From: Zanthoxylum bungeanum
Lineage: Eukaryota > Streptophyta > Magnoliopsida > Sapindales > Rutaceae
Direction: 5' to 3'
DNA: 64,000 nucleotides
Assembly: GCA_019454045.1 (NCBI GenBank)
Contig: SKCR01010147.1
Location: forward strand, 248,001 to 312,000
Positions 38,071 through 50,000 of the stretch are shown in pieces. The translations under genes and the position numbers were made by a program. Below the pieces are notes generated by a model. The model was given only the letters and a program-made list of their open reading frames with translations. It did no database searches and was not told the DNA's origin. Position 1 is the stretch's first letter, and each line of letters opens with the position of its first letter.

Positions 38071-39341
38071 CCACTTAGGTGGTTGCGTATAGCTTAAGAC
38101 GTTAAACTTAGCGCTAACGGGGAGACAACCCTTGCATTTGTTTCTTTTTATTTTCTTTATTTTATTTTATTTTATTATGTGTTATTTGTTTGTTTATTAG
38201 TTGCATGTTATTTATGCAGGTATTAGCGTAACCCACACAACTCGCGCAATCAAATTCTGACCAACAGAAGCCTGATCAACTCCATGCATGGTAGTGTTAT
38301 TCCTTACTTTTGTTTCTTTATGTTTATCTTACATTGAGGACAATACAAGTTTTAAGTTTGGGGGTGTGTGTATGTAGTGATAGTTCCTGCTATATTTAAA
38401 AAAATATATTTTTTTTTTATTGTAAAGCATAAAGTTCCCAATTGATTTTTATCTGATGCCTTGAGTAGGTGATCTAGGTTAGACTCGTAAGCACTTAATA
38501 ATAGGTTTATAGCAGTAAGAAGCCTAGTTAGTTGGCAAATTGACTAGTTGAAGAAATTGTTTGCCGATGAATAATCATTTGCTTATATGTCTATCTCGAT
38601 TTACTTGTGTTATGATGTATGGTATGGTTAAAAACAAAAGAAAAGAAAGAAAAAATTTGAAAGAAAGAAACGGAAAAGAAAAATTTAAACCACATATAAC
38701 CGATAAGCGTGAAGCTATCCATGGGCGTGTGTTAGGACCACCATGAGGAGAAATGCTACCTTAAAGGGTAGATGTGTTGAAAAAAAAGAAAAAAAAAAAG
38801 AAAAAAAAGGAAGAAAAAAATCGTACCATACTGAGCATAGAATAGGCAAATACAATAGTACTTTTGAGATATCTAGGTTGGTTTGACCCATTTGATCTCA
38901 ATTTTCGAGACGAAATCATCGAGTTGGCTTACTTAGGAATCGAGCTGTGACAAACCTTTACACACACACACTGTGAGTCTAGCTTAGATGACTTATTCAA
39001 AAACTTGGATTTGAGTTGCATTGAGTACTTTGAAGGTTCTCTAATTTCATTGATGAGCATTATTTGAGGACAATATTATGTAACTATCGGGACTATTTTA
39101 TTTCTTTTATTATATTTTTGCATAATTGCATGTTTTTGAATGACGTTTGTGGGTATCGTTGATGTAAGCCCTCACGAGACTATAACTCGTCCACTAGGGC
39201 CGCATAGGGGTTTAAAGACTTGTTGCATATACTAAATGCAATTGTGATCCCTACGAAAGTGACTTAGGTAATTTAGTAATTTTTGTTTGTTTATTTTTTA
39301 TTTAGTTTTTATTTTTTCTTTTGCTCGGGACTAACAAAATC
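38071..39341 (+). other. Non-coding 3' part of the Athila-like element
   Basis: Where RT and integrase would be expected there is only non-coding sequence: 'acggggagacaaccc' just after gag, a purine tract copy (38352-38366), A-rich tracts near 38640-38820, and a second GAGGACAAT near 39068. The relative at 53151-54023 plus 60303-60764 has the same layout. Confidence 0.7.
38352..38366 (+). other. Internal polypurine-tract copy
   Basis: TTAAGTTTGGGGGTGT about 1 kb upstream of the true tract, preceded by 'cattgaggacaat'. It is conserved in the minus-strand relative at 60464-60490. Confidence 0.65.
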
Positions 39342-39358
39342 TTAAGTTTGGGGGTGTT
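39342..39358 (+). other. Polypurine tract next to 3' LTR
   Basis: TTAAGTTTGGGGGTGTT directly precedes the LTR start TGATAAGTG. Confidence 0.85.
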
Positions 39359-40596
39359 TGATAAGTGCGGTTTATAACCACTTATTCTTGCATTCTTAGC
39401 TTACTATTTTATTAGATTCCATGCCATTTAATGTATTTTATAGTTTATTTTATGTCTTATTTGTAGGAAGCATTGGAACATGGATCTTGGGGTAATTTGA
39501 TTTATTTTGGGACCTTACGGACGCATCGAAAGCATGCGGGAAAGCAAAAAACCCAGAAATCGGCAAGCCAGAATTTGTGCCTGGCGCTGCGGCGCCCTTC
39601 AGCATCTCATATAAAATGCTAAGAGTTTGACGTCGCGGCGCCGGAGCATAATGACTCCAAGACTTTCTTATAAATACATAAGCTCGTCCAAAACCCCTAG
39701 GAGAGAATAGGCTAATACACAGAAAACACTCAAAAACACATATTTTAGAGAGATCCATGGAGGAGGATTGAAGAGCGACAAGAGGAGACGAAGGCGGTGA
39801 CGTCCGAAGAGGAATGGATTCAATTCGGGTTTTATCATCTAGTTTCTTTCTTTAAACTCTAATGATGTCCAATATGTTCATGACCCTATTTTCATTATTT
39901 TTATCTTTAGTCATGAACTAACTCCATAATTCTAGAGGATGATGTAGCCAATGCTTGAACCTATGTACTGTTTGTCAATTTGAGTTTTATGAAGTTATAT
40001 TTCAGTTTATTTATATTCAATTTTGTGTTTAATGTTTCTTGTTTGCTAGCCACAAATTGAGATGATGAATGTTTAGAATCTATCGCTTGGGGGAGAGGGA
40101 TTTTGAATAGGATCTAGAGAATATAACCTAGGAGATTTGTAGAGTTCGGGAGAATCTATAATCCCTTTGAAGTCATTAACAAAGAATCACATAACGTAAT
40201 GAATTATTGATTACTAGATTTTTTTAGGGATATCGAAGTCTGTAATTGATAATCTTTTCACTATTGCTCGGGAGAGGGAGTGGAATACCTTAGGATTCTT
40301 GACTTATAAACAATGTAATTGAATAAGGATTGAATGACATGACAAATACATAGGGGATGGTTAGGTGAAATCAGACTTTAGAATCTCTCGTATCTTGGTT
40401 TCTCCTCATATCTTATTTATTTATCTTTTAATTTTAACTTGGTTTATATTAAATTACTTTCTAAATAAAGTTAAGTTTATCAATTATAATACTTAGTGTG
40501 AGTTTGATTACAATCCATGTGGGTTCGACACTCTTCACTCATCTTTATTAGAACTTGACACCGTACACTTGCGGTACGATATAAAATATCACAACA
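39359..40596 (+). repeat. 3' LTR of the Athila-like element
   Basis: 1238 bp, TGATAAG...CACAACA; the more complete LTR of the pair. An open frame on the other strand (39450-39758) is a shadow without coding signal. Confidence 0.9.
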
Positions 40597-40832
40597 AGCA
40601 CACGTATGCAACTTAAGTTTTTTAAAAATTAAGTTCAAGCTCTTTTATTTTATTTTTAATTTAAGTTTTTAATTTAATGTTTTAAAAAAATTAAAATTAA
40701 AATTTTAAATTAATTAAAAAAATATGGAATCAAAACCAGAATCAAACCGTTCGATTCTGATCTCATATTTTTGTGAAACTAGAACTGAATCGGAATCTTC
40801 CGAACCGAATTGGTGATCAGTCTACTTGTGAC

Positions 40833-42377
40833 AGAGGTGAACCAAAGCTGAAAGGCTTTAAGGGTAAGTATCTATATATATTTATATTTTAATAAGCCAC
40901 TAAAGCACTACTTAAAACAAACATTATGCGCATGCACACAAATAGTTGATGCACCCACATATATACGATGCATGAGCAGGGGACAACCATTCAAAGAAGG
41001 TGAGGTGTCCATATCCAAAGTGAATATATCCAATATTAGTATGCCACGTGTAAGGAGACCAACAAGTTGAGAATGACATGTCAACATAGAATTAAGGTGG
41101 GCCATGTGCTTTTTTAATAATCACCGTGTTTATATATATTTTTGTTACCACTGATTTGAATTTGGTATTAAGTTAAGATTTATACTGATTCTTTTTTTAA
41201 ATTGTTATTTATAGTTATTAATTATTAAATAATAATTTATATGTAATTGAATCTTAATTATATATTATTATTAAAATATACGATAACAAAAGATTATGAA
41301 TAATATAACATAACTCAACTTAATAAAGGATTTATGTTCTTTAATTTGTAGCTTAGCCATTCATGTAAAAAAAAAAAAAAGTAATATAAATATATTAATG
41401 TACAAGTGAATTATATGGTTAAAGGAAGGTTATCACATGCTAAATCAACTTCTTAATGATTATAAAGACTTGAATCTCCAAGTTGCTTGCTTTTCTTCAC
41501 CAAGATGTTAGCTTATTCCCTGGCATTAAAATCTCTGGAAACTTGAACTTTGGGAATACAAAATTCTTCTTCTTTCATTTACAAGAGCTATGGGATAATT
41601 TGAAGTTATTGTTAGGTATTAGGAAGGCCTATCACATAGTTGATGAGAGATGCAGGAATATATTCATAAGAAAATAAATAATAATATTAGATTCAGCGAT
41701 ATTTAGGCTCCGTTTGATATTACTAATCAATAATTGTGCTATGAAAGATAAGCTATTAAAAGTGCTTGGTAATTAAAACTTTATTTTTGGTTTTTTTTTC
41801 TTTCCTATTTTACAGCAGTTGTGGTTGTGGCTTAAAAGCTAAAATATCATTCTGGTGATGCAAAATTTTCTGCTGTTAATATTTTGGAGATGGATGTTTT
41901 TTATTCAGTTATTTTGCAAAAAGTTCTAAATGTATCACATCAACTATTGAGCATATTCATTCTGTTGGTAGTTGCAGATTCAGTTGATGGTAATTAATGG
42001 CCATTATTCTCTCTGCATTCAGTGAGAATCACATCATACCGAAGATTGTTCCGATCAAATCATAGTACTTATAAGGGTTCGTAAGAACTCGTCTTTATAT
42101 GGTTGAGTTGGTTTTCAAATATTTTAATAAAAACTTACCACTCAGATCGAGTTTCGTGGAAAAAAAGGAATTAAAAATATATGAAATATTAAATAAGAAA
42201 AAAAGGCTCACCACCTTGTACAACACACTGAACCATTACTATTATAGCAAGCACAACAGCAAACCTCAATACAGAAAATATTTACAAAGAAAACCAAGAA
42301 GAGAGACCCATATACGCATGGATTTGCATATTTGAGCAAACCATGCGTTACATTAGATTTATTAATTTTTTGGGTTG
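40833..42377. other. Intergenic stretch
   Basis: AT-rich, no gene supported. A 'ggctccgtttgatatt' block near 41707 resembles starts of small hAT elements, but no partner end was found. A segment near 41215-41310 resembles one at 43785-43870 on the other side of the ERF gene. Confidence 0.4.

Positions 42378-42436
<59 letters not shown>
42378..42436. repeat. (ATT)n microsatellite
   Basis: About 19 ATT units, 18 bases beyond the ERF stop codon, hence probably in its 3' untranslated region. Confidence 0.92.
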
Positions 42437-42437
<1 letters not shown>

Positions 42438-42453
42438 CACAAGAAATTAAAAT

Positions 42454-43098
42454 TTAAGGGAATTTCCAAAGGTCGTGATCATCATTTCCAATATCATCAT
42501 CATCATCATCCGCAGCAATATCTAAACGAGGAGGGCTAAGAAGCATCCCTTGAGCCATATTCACCAACACATTAGGCATATCAAAGATCAAATCTTCATC
42601 CATAAATTGATCATCATTAACCATTAATGGCCTCTCTGGCTCTATGATCACATGATCATCATTTCTAGTAGCAGCCTGATGATCATCACCACCAGTCTCA
42701 ATTACCCCGGCGCCACTAGATAAAGCATCCTTTGCAGCACCTAAAGCAGCAGCAGCAGAGGCGGCAGCAGCCTGTATATCACGTGGAGAAGTTGAAGCAG
42801 GCACAGGCAAAGAAGCTGCAGAATTTGGAAAGTTAAGTTCAGCTTCTTGTCCTTTTAAGGCAAGAGCAGCTACATCATAAGCAATAGCAGCCATTTCAGG
42901 TGTTTTAAATGTACCTAACCAAATCCTATTAGGCTTTCTTGGCTCTCTAATTTCAGATACCCATTTGCCACTAGTCCGGCGCCTAACTCCCCTGTAACTC
43001 GGGTGCCGGCCCGGAGCCACAGAGGCATTGCCACCACTGCCACTGCCACTGCCAATGCTAGGGTTTGTAGTGTTTTCATTGGAATTTGAGCAATGCAT
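42454..43098 (-). CDS. AP2/ERF-domain transcription factor, DREB type
   Basis: This is a 214-residue nuclear DNA-binding regulator, intronless as is usual for ERF/DREB genes. One AP2 domain spans about residues 34-92 ([46 protein letters not shown]). Val14 and Glu19 of the domain are both present, which favours DREB-type DRE/CRT binding over GCC-box ERFs. An Ala-rich region lies near 118-135. The acidic C-terminal half carries [11 protein letters not shown], a DDDDDD run and the end DLWKFP, like activation motifs of DREB A-4-type proteins. I chose the ATG at 43098 (MHCSNSN) because the frame upstream has no ATG, and this one has A at -3. It is the only intact-looking host gene here. Regulation by stress or hormones is usual for the family but not shown. 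Confidence 0.93.
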   Translation of the reverse strand: MHCSNSNENTTNPSIGSGSGSGGNASVAPGRHPSYRGVRRRTSGKWVSEIREPRKPNRIWLGTFKTPEMAAIAYDVAALALKGQEAELNFPNSAASLPVPASTSPRDIQAAAASAAAALGAAKDALSSGAGVIETGGDDHQAATRNDDHVIIEPERPLMVNDDQFMDEDLIFDMPNVLVNMAQGMLLSPPRLDIAADDDDDDIGNDDHDLWKFP

Positions 43099-43300
43099 GG
43101 TGGTGATTGGTGATGGGGTTGAAGGAAGAGATGATGGGAGAAGCCATTTATGGAGGATGGAATTTTGGATTTGCAGAAAGGATTTGTAAGTGGTGAAGTG
43201 CAAACCAGTTGTTGATGAACTGCGGCGTGTGAAGGGGCTGGGGGTGTAAGCCAGCTGCTGATTTGCTTTGTGATGGACATCCGGGTTGGACTGCCCAGCA

Positions 43301-43307
43301 ATATAAA
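43301..43307 (-). promoter_or_regulatory. Possible TATA box of the ERF gene
   Basis: The complement reads TTTATAT, about 205 bases before the chosen ATG, a plausible distance for a plant core promoter with a 5' untranslated region. The match is moderate. Confidence 0.4.
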
Positions 43308-43614
43308 CTGTCTAGCTTAACTTCAAGAATAGTGATGTTTTTTTGGGCATTATGTATTTCTTATATACTTTAATAATCTAATTTAGATTTGATAAAATCC
43401 TAAAGTGTGGAGAATTTTAAAAAGAAAACTTTCTTTGTGATATGGTAGGGCTTTGATCCTCTGCAATTCTTTAGTACTCATTGCAATTAATATGAAATTC
43501 TTTGCCTACCACACCTAAGTTACCAATATATAAGGCCATATGCATAGTTGAATGAATTTGTATTTAAGTTGCATTCGAGGTTGAGATGATCTTTTTGTAT
43601 TGAGTTTATAAATT

Positions 43615-43761
43615 GAGCAATGATATATTCACAAACACTTTCACTTAAAATTTTACTAACTCTCTCACTGTAGTTAGAGTGATTCACTATAGATCACTGT
43701 AGCTACAGTGAGAGAGTTGGTAAAATTTTAAGTGAAAGTGTGTGTAAATGTATCATTTTTC
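43615..43761. mobile_element. 147-bp fold-back MITE, Mutator-like (copy 2)
   Basis: It has the same length as copy 1 at 29100. The ends are GAGCAATGATA and, complemented, GAAAAATGATACA. The long arms pair (tttcacttaaaattttacta with its complement), and the core again has CACTGTAGCTACAGTG. A perfect 9-bp duplication TTATAAATT flanks it (43606-43614 and 43762-43770). It lies about 0.5 kb upstream of the ERF start codon. Confidence 0.9.
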
Positions 43762-43770
43762 TTATAAATT

Positions 43771-44233
43771 ATGACGAATAATTATTGGATTATAATAATT
43801 TATATGTAATTGAAATTTAACTGTATATAAATATTAAAGTACATGTGTTAGAAAATTATGAAAAACTTAACACACTCAATTCAGTTTTGGATCCAAATTC
43901 ATTTGCATAACATCCAAAGTATGATTACATAAAAATATTTGCATTTAACTGTTGTGTTTTAGCTTAATTAAAAGCAATAATATTTTAGATAAAAGATTCT
44001 CTTCCTTTTAATGCAAGGGACCTAACCTAATGGATTAGTGCTCAGAGATAAAATTATAATTTCAAAATTATTTTTATTATTGATTTTGAATTAAAATATA
44101 TAAGTTAACGGGAATAAGAAAAAAACACTCTTGTTACTATATTTTTTTTCCTAAATCAGTTATGTGATAACACATTCTAGAAATTTGAGCTTAAAACGGG
44201 CCGAATATATTTGACAGAAAAAAATATAAGATA
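43771..44233. other. AT-rich non-coding stretch
   Basis: No gene. A segment at 43785-43870 resembles 41215-41310. Confidence 0.4.
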
Positions 44234-44243
44234 AACCATTATA

Positions 44244-44424
44244 TATATTTTTTTTGGAAGTGTCGAAAACTCAGTCGTCAAATTACTCAATCCAGATTTA
44301 AGCGGAGTAGGTAAAATCTTCGATTGTCTCAGGTTCTTACAAGAAAATCTCCTATGGACTCGAACCCAAGACCTGACAATCAAATTTTAAGTCATTTGTC
44401 ATCAAGTCACACTCATTCGGCATC
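44244..44424 (-). mobile_element. tRNA-derived SINE
   Basis: On the minus strand it starts GATGCCGAATGAG, has a weak A-box-like stretch (TGACTTGATGACAAATGAC, 44392-44410) and a good B box GGGTTCGAGTCC (44356-44367), and ends in an A-run near 44250. A perfect 10-bp duplication lies at 44234-44243 and 44425-44434 (AACCATTATA on the plus strand). The boxes suggest an internal RNA polymerase III promoter. Confidence 0.78.
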
Positions 44425-44434
44425 AACCATTATA

Positions 44435-46619
44435 ATGCATACGGAAGTTCATTAAAAATGCAAAAAACAAAAACAAAAACGAAAACGAAAAAACAAAGTA
44501 ATTTATAGAATACTATCAAACCTATAGTTTGCCGAGGATGGTTGATTGAGTGTTTTTAATCGGATTTTTTTGTTAGTTACCCGAATTCGAATCATGTAAG
44601 CGACAGAAATTAAAAAATCAATTTAAATTTTACCATCAATTTACCTTAAAAAATGTAATAATTTAACCCATAATGAAAACAGTAGTTTAGAAGTAAAAAT
44701 GTAAAATTGTGATGGAGGCAAAGCTTCTTATGATATGCTTTCATTAATGTTGTACCCACCTAGCAATGAAACGCTATTGAATGTATTTATTTTGTTCTCT
44801 ATTTTTTCCATATATATTATTAAATGACATTAAGGTTACAAAGTGCTCATTCCAATTTGGTGCCAAACATGATCTTTGTCATCAAACAAAAATATGGAGA
44901 GAAATGGACAACACTATTAATGTTGCAACAATAAAACTGAGACACTCAATTTTTGGATCATAATCACTATTAGTATTTGGGAAACAATAAATGAGACATG
45001 GATGAATCACTAATACTGGAAAGGCTTTTCTTGTTATTCTTCATTATATGGAATAATTCTGCTCTGTGACGGTGGTATTATACGTCATTAATGCAATAAC
45101 TTAATATTATATTGTCAATCGTGATAAAATAGAATAAATAAATAAATAAAAATTATATTTAATATAACTTTACATGTTATATACTTATTGATTGGTGATA
45201 TCACATTAATCATACAAAAAGAAATACTCCATTACGTGATACATAATTAATTCATGACTCTCCACTTACTATTAGTGATAAATTATGTATTTCAAAATAT
45301 GAGGAATTTCCTCACATGACTGTTTATGTGAATTTGTCTGTAGTTGCCTACCTTATTTAAGCACAACGACGATCTTGAGTTGCCCTAAATTTTGAGAGAT
45401 TTATACGAGGTCTTAAAATAGAGCTTCTATTAATAAAGAATAAAAAAATATAAATGTCATATTATATACTTAAAAATTGAAATTTCTTTAAATTTAAGCT
45501 TTTCCAAGAAGCCTAAAAATCTATGTCTTACCTTAGATATATGGAGTGATATTTGATTTTAGTTTTTAACAACACTCTTTATTTTTATTCTACTTAAACT
45601 TTCGGTGACCACACTCCTTAGATTTTGAAGGAAGAAAATATGTCTTATACATAAACCAATGCTACTATAAAAATCGACAAATTTATATTATATCATCTAA
45701 ATAATAAAATATTTTATATTATATAGGATGATTGTCGGAGCAAATCCTTCTAACATGATATTATAAATTAAAATTAATGTCATTATATATATATATAGGG
45801 AGTCATGTAAGGAATATTGTTAGAAATATTCTTAATACCCTACTTTTAGTTTTAATTTTTGGATCCTAACTAATCGTTGCATCGACTGTCCTCATAGCCA
45901 CCTTTGATTAAGCTGAATTGAAAGCACTTGTGGTATATGTCCTTTGGATGAAATTACTCCTTTAGACGTCACCATCCAGTACCTACTCACTCGGCACACA
46001 GCATGAATTTGGTATTCATAATCACTCTTTTGACCAAATAGAGCTAGAGAGATCTACATCACCAACCTTCAAGCAACCAACTCCAAATCAAATTCAAAAA
46101 CCCAAACTAATATTATTTTATAAAGTTATGTATCCTTTCTAATAAGGGGAAAGTGGAAACAATAACAAACTCCCACCTTTTCAAAGCCTTACAGTTTATG
46201 TACATTAATCAATTTAATGAGACTTAAATTTATTTTAATTAGACCCTTTAGTTTAGAATGCCCGCTATCTATTTCATGATGTGTACTTAAAAATATCTTC
46301 CATGGTTTTAGATCCCATTAAAAATAAACTTCAAATTAAGGTTAACAAATGGATCGAGTTTAGAAAAGTTCACACTTAAATTCAAGTGTTATTTATTAAT
46401 ATTTTCATGATATTAGAAAAGTTAAGTTTCTTAAATTTTGAATTGACATTCTTATTGTGTTTTCTCATATTCGGACTTAAATAAATAAATAAATAATACT
46501 TAAATTATTGTTGGACTTTTCAAAACCTGACTTTGCCAACACTACTTAAAATTTGCTTGCAAAATTATTTATTTGGTATTTTCATTCAACTAATTTAGTT
46601 GATATTAATAGAAATCATT
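44435..46619. other. Long intergenic stretch
   Basis: AT-rich with no supported gene. Around 44525-44620 a 'ttcgaatcatg' motif after 'gatggttgattgag' hints at an old SINE, but nothing more supports it. Confidence 0.4.
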
Positions 46620-47040
46620 TTAGAAAAAGGGAATGATATTGCATATGTCAAGTAGGGTTGGCAATGGCCGAGCCGGGATAAGATTTGTCAATCCTGATCT
46701 CGTCCCAGTCATATAAAACGGGATAAAAATATTTCCCGATCTCGTCCCATTTTATATGAATCTTGTCCCGTCCAGTGAAATTTTGGTTCCGTCCCGTAAA
46801 ATCTCAGCCCATCCAGTGAAAATCTCGTCCCGATTCAAAATTTAATATATCGTAAAATTTGTCTCGAGACGGGACTGGACGGGAAATTTTGCCAACCCTA
46901 ATGTCAAGGAGATTGGAGAACACTTAAGTTGATATGAACATAAATCATTAAAAGAGACTTAAATTTTACTAAACTTAGTAAAACAATGATTTTGGATATA
47001 GCAAAATGATGCCAGAAATATATACTTATGTAATTGATCT
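46620..47040 (+). pseudogene. Small LINE fragment interrupted by a hAT MITE
   Basis: Outside the MITE (46653-46900), the joined sequence follows the end of the LINE fragment at 25620-25760: 'aatgatattgcatatgtcaag', then 'gttgatatgaacataaa' against 'attgatatggatataaa', then a D..K-R pattern. It is the extreme C-terminus of the ORF2 reverse transcriptase, too decayed to read as protein. Confidence 0.6.
46653..46900. mobile_element. 248-bp hAT MITE
   Basis: The terminal inverted repeats are TAGGGTTGGCAA and TTGCCAACCCTA, with a perfect 8-bp duplication ATGTCAAG (46645-46652 and 46901-46908). The interior is rich in CTCGTCCC/CGGGA motifs in both orientations. It encodes nothing. Confidence 0.93.
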
Positions 47041-50000
47041 CATCTAATGAGAAAAAAGTGGTTTGGGTTATTCAATCAATTTAGTTATGTCACATCCGTT
47101 TATACACACGCATACATACAAAGAGTTTGTGACTTGTTAGAGAAAATCACCCACTTTGGTGGAGAAAAGTAAATGACCTTAAAATATAAGTCTTGAATAA
47201 TCTTCAACTCTTAACCTAATTTTTGAGTTAGATTAAACACATGAATTTCAACAGGATATCAAAATCATACTCATACTACACATGTGGGCACACGCTACCT
47301 ATCCTCGTGATATGAACTAAATAAAATATCGATTCACACGAGAAAAGTGAGTATTTAACTTGGAAAATCCTCAACTGTTACACTGACTTTTACTCTTGAA
47401 ATTCAACAACTCTAACAATACTCACTCTAATTACAAAGTCGGCCAAGAAAAGATTAAAACAAATACCCAACATCATCGTATGATAAATTATTCAAATGAA
47501 CTGTAGCTAGATTACTGGATTCCACTAATTGTTTAATCATGTATACAAGAATATTGAGCCCCGGAATCTTTAAACGTACAGAATCTCTCCGGTTGTCGAC
47601 AATGAAACTGCAGCCTGCGCCGAAATTTTTGTAAGTGGAGATCACGCATTGATAGAGACAGTGGATTGAGTGAGCTCAAGTGGATACTGTTAATTTGGAA
47701 ATATACAAGGAATTTTATCTGTAAAGTGTTTTCAGAAAAATAAACTCTTGCTGATGCCAAAATAGGATCTTGCTGCAAGCACTGTTTCCGTGTTGCGCCA
47801 AACGGGGCTGCCGCTGCCGCGTTTAAGAACAATAAATAAAATTCCCGTCTGATATTTTCGAGGACTAAAATTATTTTTATATTTTGAGTAATATCCACCC
47901 AAGTGGTGGTGGTGGGGTGGGGGTCCTCAAATTTGGATCAAAATTAGGAGTTCAAAATTTAAGAAAAGTTAATATTTATTGTAATAACGAAACCAAAAAT
48001 CTATATTTTATCTGTTAGGAGTGTGCATGGTTCGGTTTATTATGATTATAAAAAAATTATAATTATAATCATTCGATTTTATAAAAAGAAAAACAAAAAA
48101 GAAAACTAACTGTATGAGCTTTTTATTAAAAAAAATTATAATTATTTTTAATTATCCGTTCTATTTGGTACAATTCGATTTTTTCAATTTTTTAATAATA
48201 AGAATAAAAAAATAAATAATAAATAATATTCACTTAACCTAATATTTACTTAAAAAAATTTACACTATAACTCTTCTAATTATCACAACTACACCAATAA
48301 AAAATTTTCATAAGATATAATCAAAAATGTAGGAAAATAAAAAGAATAATAATCAAAGTAATTTTTTTTATATATTTCATGAAATTAATCATCACTGGAT
48401 ATTAAATAAATTAAATAATGTAACAAATATAACTATAAAATAATAATATAATATTATTAGATTTTGAAAAATCAATAAATTAATTTATTCAATTAATTAT
48501 GTTCGGTTCGGTTTTTTAGTTAAAAAATTATTTTATTTCCGTTTGGTTTGGTTTTTTAATTAAAATATCGAACAATTATTTTTTAAAAATAAAAAAAATT
48601 ATCACTTTGCTTCGATTTTTCAATTTCAATTACTTTTTCATCAACTTTATTATATGTAGGTATCCAATATCCACATATTTTAGAAACTCGTTTAGAGTCT
48701 CTAAAACCCCATAAATATTAGTTATTTTAGGATTATAATTATTAAAATAAATGGAAGCTATAAGCATATGTTAAGATGCAACATTACAATTCTACCGACT
48801 GCGATAACAATCATCTTTCATAAGTTAAATTAAGAGAAATTATGATGAAATTTTGAACACCGGGGATTTTCTGAATTTAATAACGTGAATTGCACGATGG
48901 TCAATTGATATAATTATTCCTAGGGTTAATTAGTGCAATTCATTTAGTCAAATTCACTTTGATAGATTACACCTAATATAGAATTAATATCCCCATAGCT
49001 TTGCCCATTTCAAAACTAGACCTCCACATTTAAATCGATCACAAAACTCGTAATTCCATGGACTTCCATAAACTCATTTTCTCGTTAAATTTCGTTTATT
49101 TGGATGGAGATTAAGGCATTATATTATAGGATCAATATTCAATATTGAGCTGAATTTATATTGAATATTGAATTAACTGTTATAATTTATCTTATGTAAA
49201 TCTCGGATGGATCTCATTTATCTATTAATTGTTGATCTAGTCTCGCCACAAATTCAATTCAATATTGGATCAAGTTGTGGTCTTCTCCAATTGTCGATTG
49301 ATGAACATTAAAAAATATACATTTAATAAAAGAGAAACTAATCATTTTACACTTATAGGTTCATTAATCCTCTTAAATTAGCACATATGTGAAATAATAA
49401 TTAAATTTATATTTTATATATTTTTATTGTGATTTTTATTTCTTATATAGATGAAATAATACATTGGATGCATAGCTAGAAAAATGGACATGACATTTGG
49501 ATTTTAGAGGCCGGAAACTTGAAAGGGCGTTCTAACAGTGTACAATTTCAGAAATTCCAACTTTGCGCAAGTTTCGTATTTTGGCCATAAATATTTACTC
49601 TGATATCGGATTGAGGCGATTCCAATTCCAGATAAAAGAATACTCAAATATCTACAACTTTACTGTTTATAAGATTTTCTAGTTCTGCGATTTTCAAAGT
49701 CGAAATTGGTGAAGACATCAATGTGTGTTGCATGTAATTTTAATTATTAGAAAATAAAATAAAAAAATAAAAAGTAAAAAAATAAAAGTTGAAATGTCAC
49801 AATCCACTTTTAGGTGGATTGTGATAAATGTTTCCAAAATGATAAACAATAATTTTTAAAAAAATATCAAAAAGAAAAAAGAAAAAAATAAATTAGTAAA
49901 AGTTTATAGTTTGTATTTGATTTGGAAAGCTGTAATTAAATATTTTTTAAAAAACATTGTAGCACATAGCATTATAGCAAGGAGAGTGTGTGAGATATTT

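Larger units (their letters stand above)
35097..40596 (+). mobile_element. Non-autonomous Athila-like Ty3/gypsy element
   Basis: 5500 bp, with LTRs of 1113 and 1238 bp. It has an Asp-tRNA type primer-binding site, one gag reading frame, a long non-coding 3' part and a purine tract. The flanks are AGAAC (35092-35096) and AGCAC (40597-40601), an imperfect 5-bp duplication; removing the element restores the hAT sequence seen in the sister copy at 32930. No protease, RT, RNase H or integrase is present. It belongs with the minus-strand element starting at 51856. Confidence 0.9.
29650..40824 (+). mobile_element. Outer hAT transposon carrying two nested insertions
   Basis: The left end TAGACCCGGCCACGG and right end (complement TAGACTGATCACC) are diverged hAT termini followed by GGTTCGGTTCCGA-type subterminal repeats. 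The 8-bp flanks CTCTTGAC (29642-29649) and CTTGTGAC (40825-40832) match at 6 of 8 positions. Without the nested hAT (30453-33214) and the gypsy-type element (35097-40596) it would be about 2.9 kb. Its transposase gene is a pseudogene. Confidence 0.85.

Noticed and set aside
43099..43203. Extension of the ERF protein 35 codons upstream
   Set aside because: The frame is open but begins at a TTG; the first ATG is at 43098 and gives a protein of the usual size.
42915..43301. Alternative reverse-strand frame of 128 codons overlapping the ERF gene
   Set aside because: The AP2 domain is in the other frame, and this frame shows low-complexity His/Pro/Val runs only.
44521..44640. Second SINE suggested by a TTCGAATC box
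   Set aside because: No A box, tail or target duplication could be established.
45770..45850. 'tatatagggagtcatg' block as a Helitron start
   Set aside because: No CTRR end with hairpin or Helitron coding sequence was found.
47533..47898. Reverse-strand open frame of about 120 codons in a less AT-rich patch
   Set aside because: It does not begin with ATG, has no recognisable domain and overlaps another short frame; no splice or promoter signal supports it.
48017..48650. hAT MITE starting TAGGAGTGTGCAT
   Set aside because: No matching right end or 8-bp duplication; it may be a fragment but cannot be delimited.
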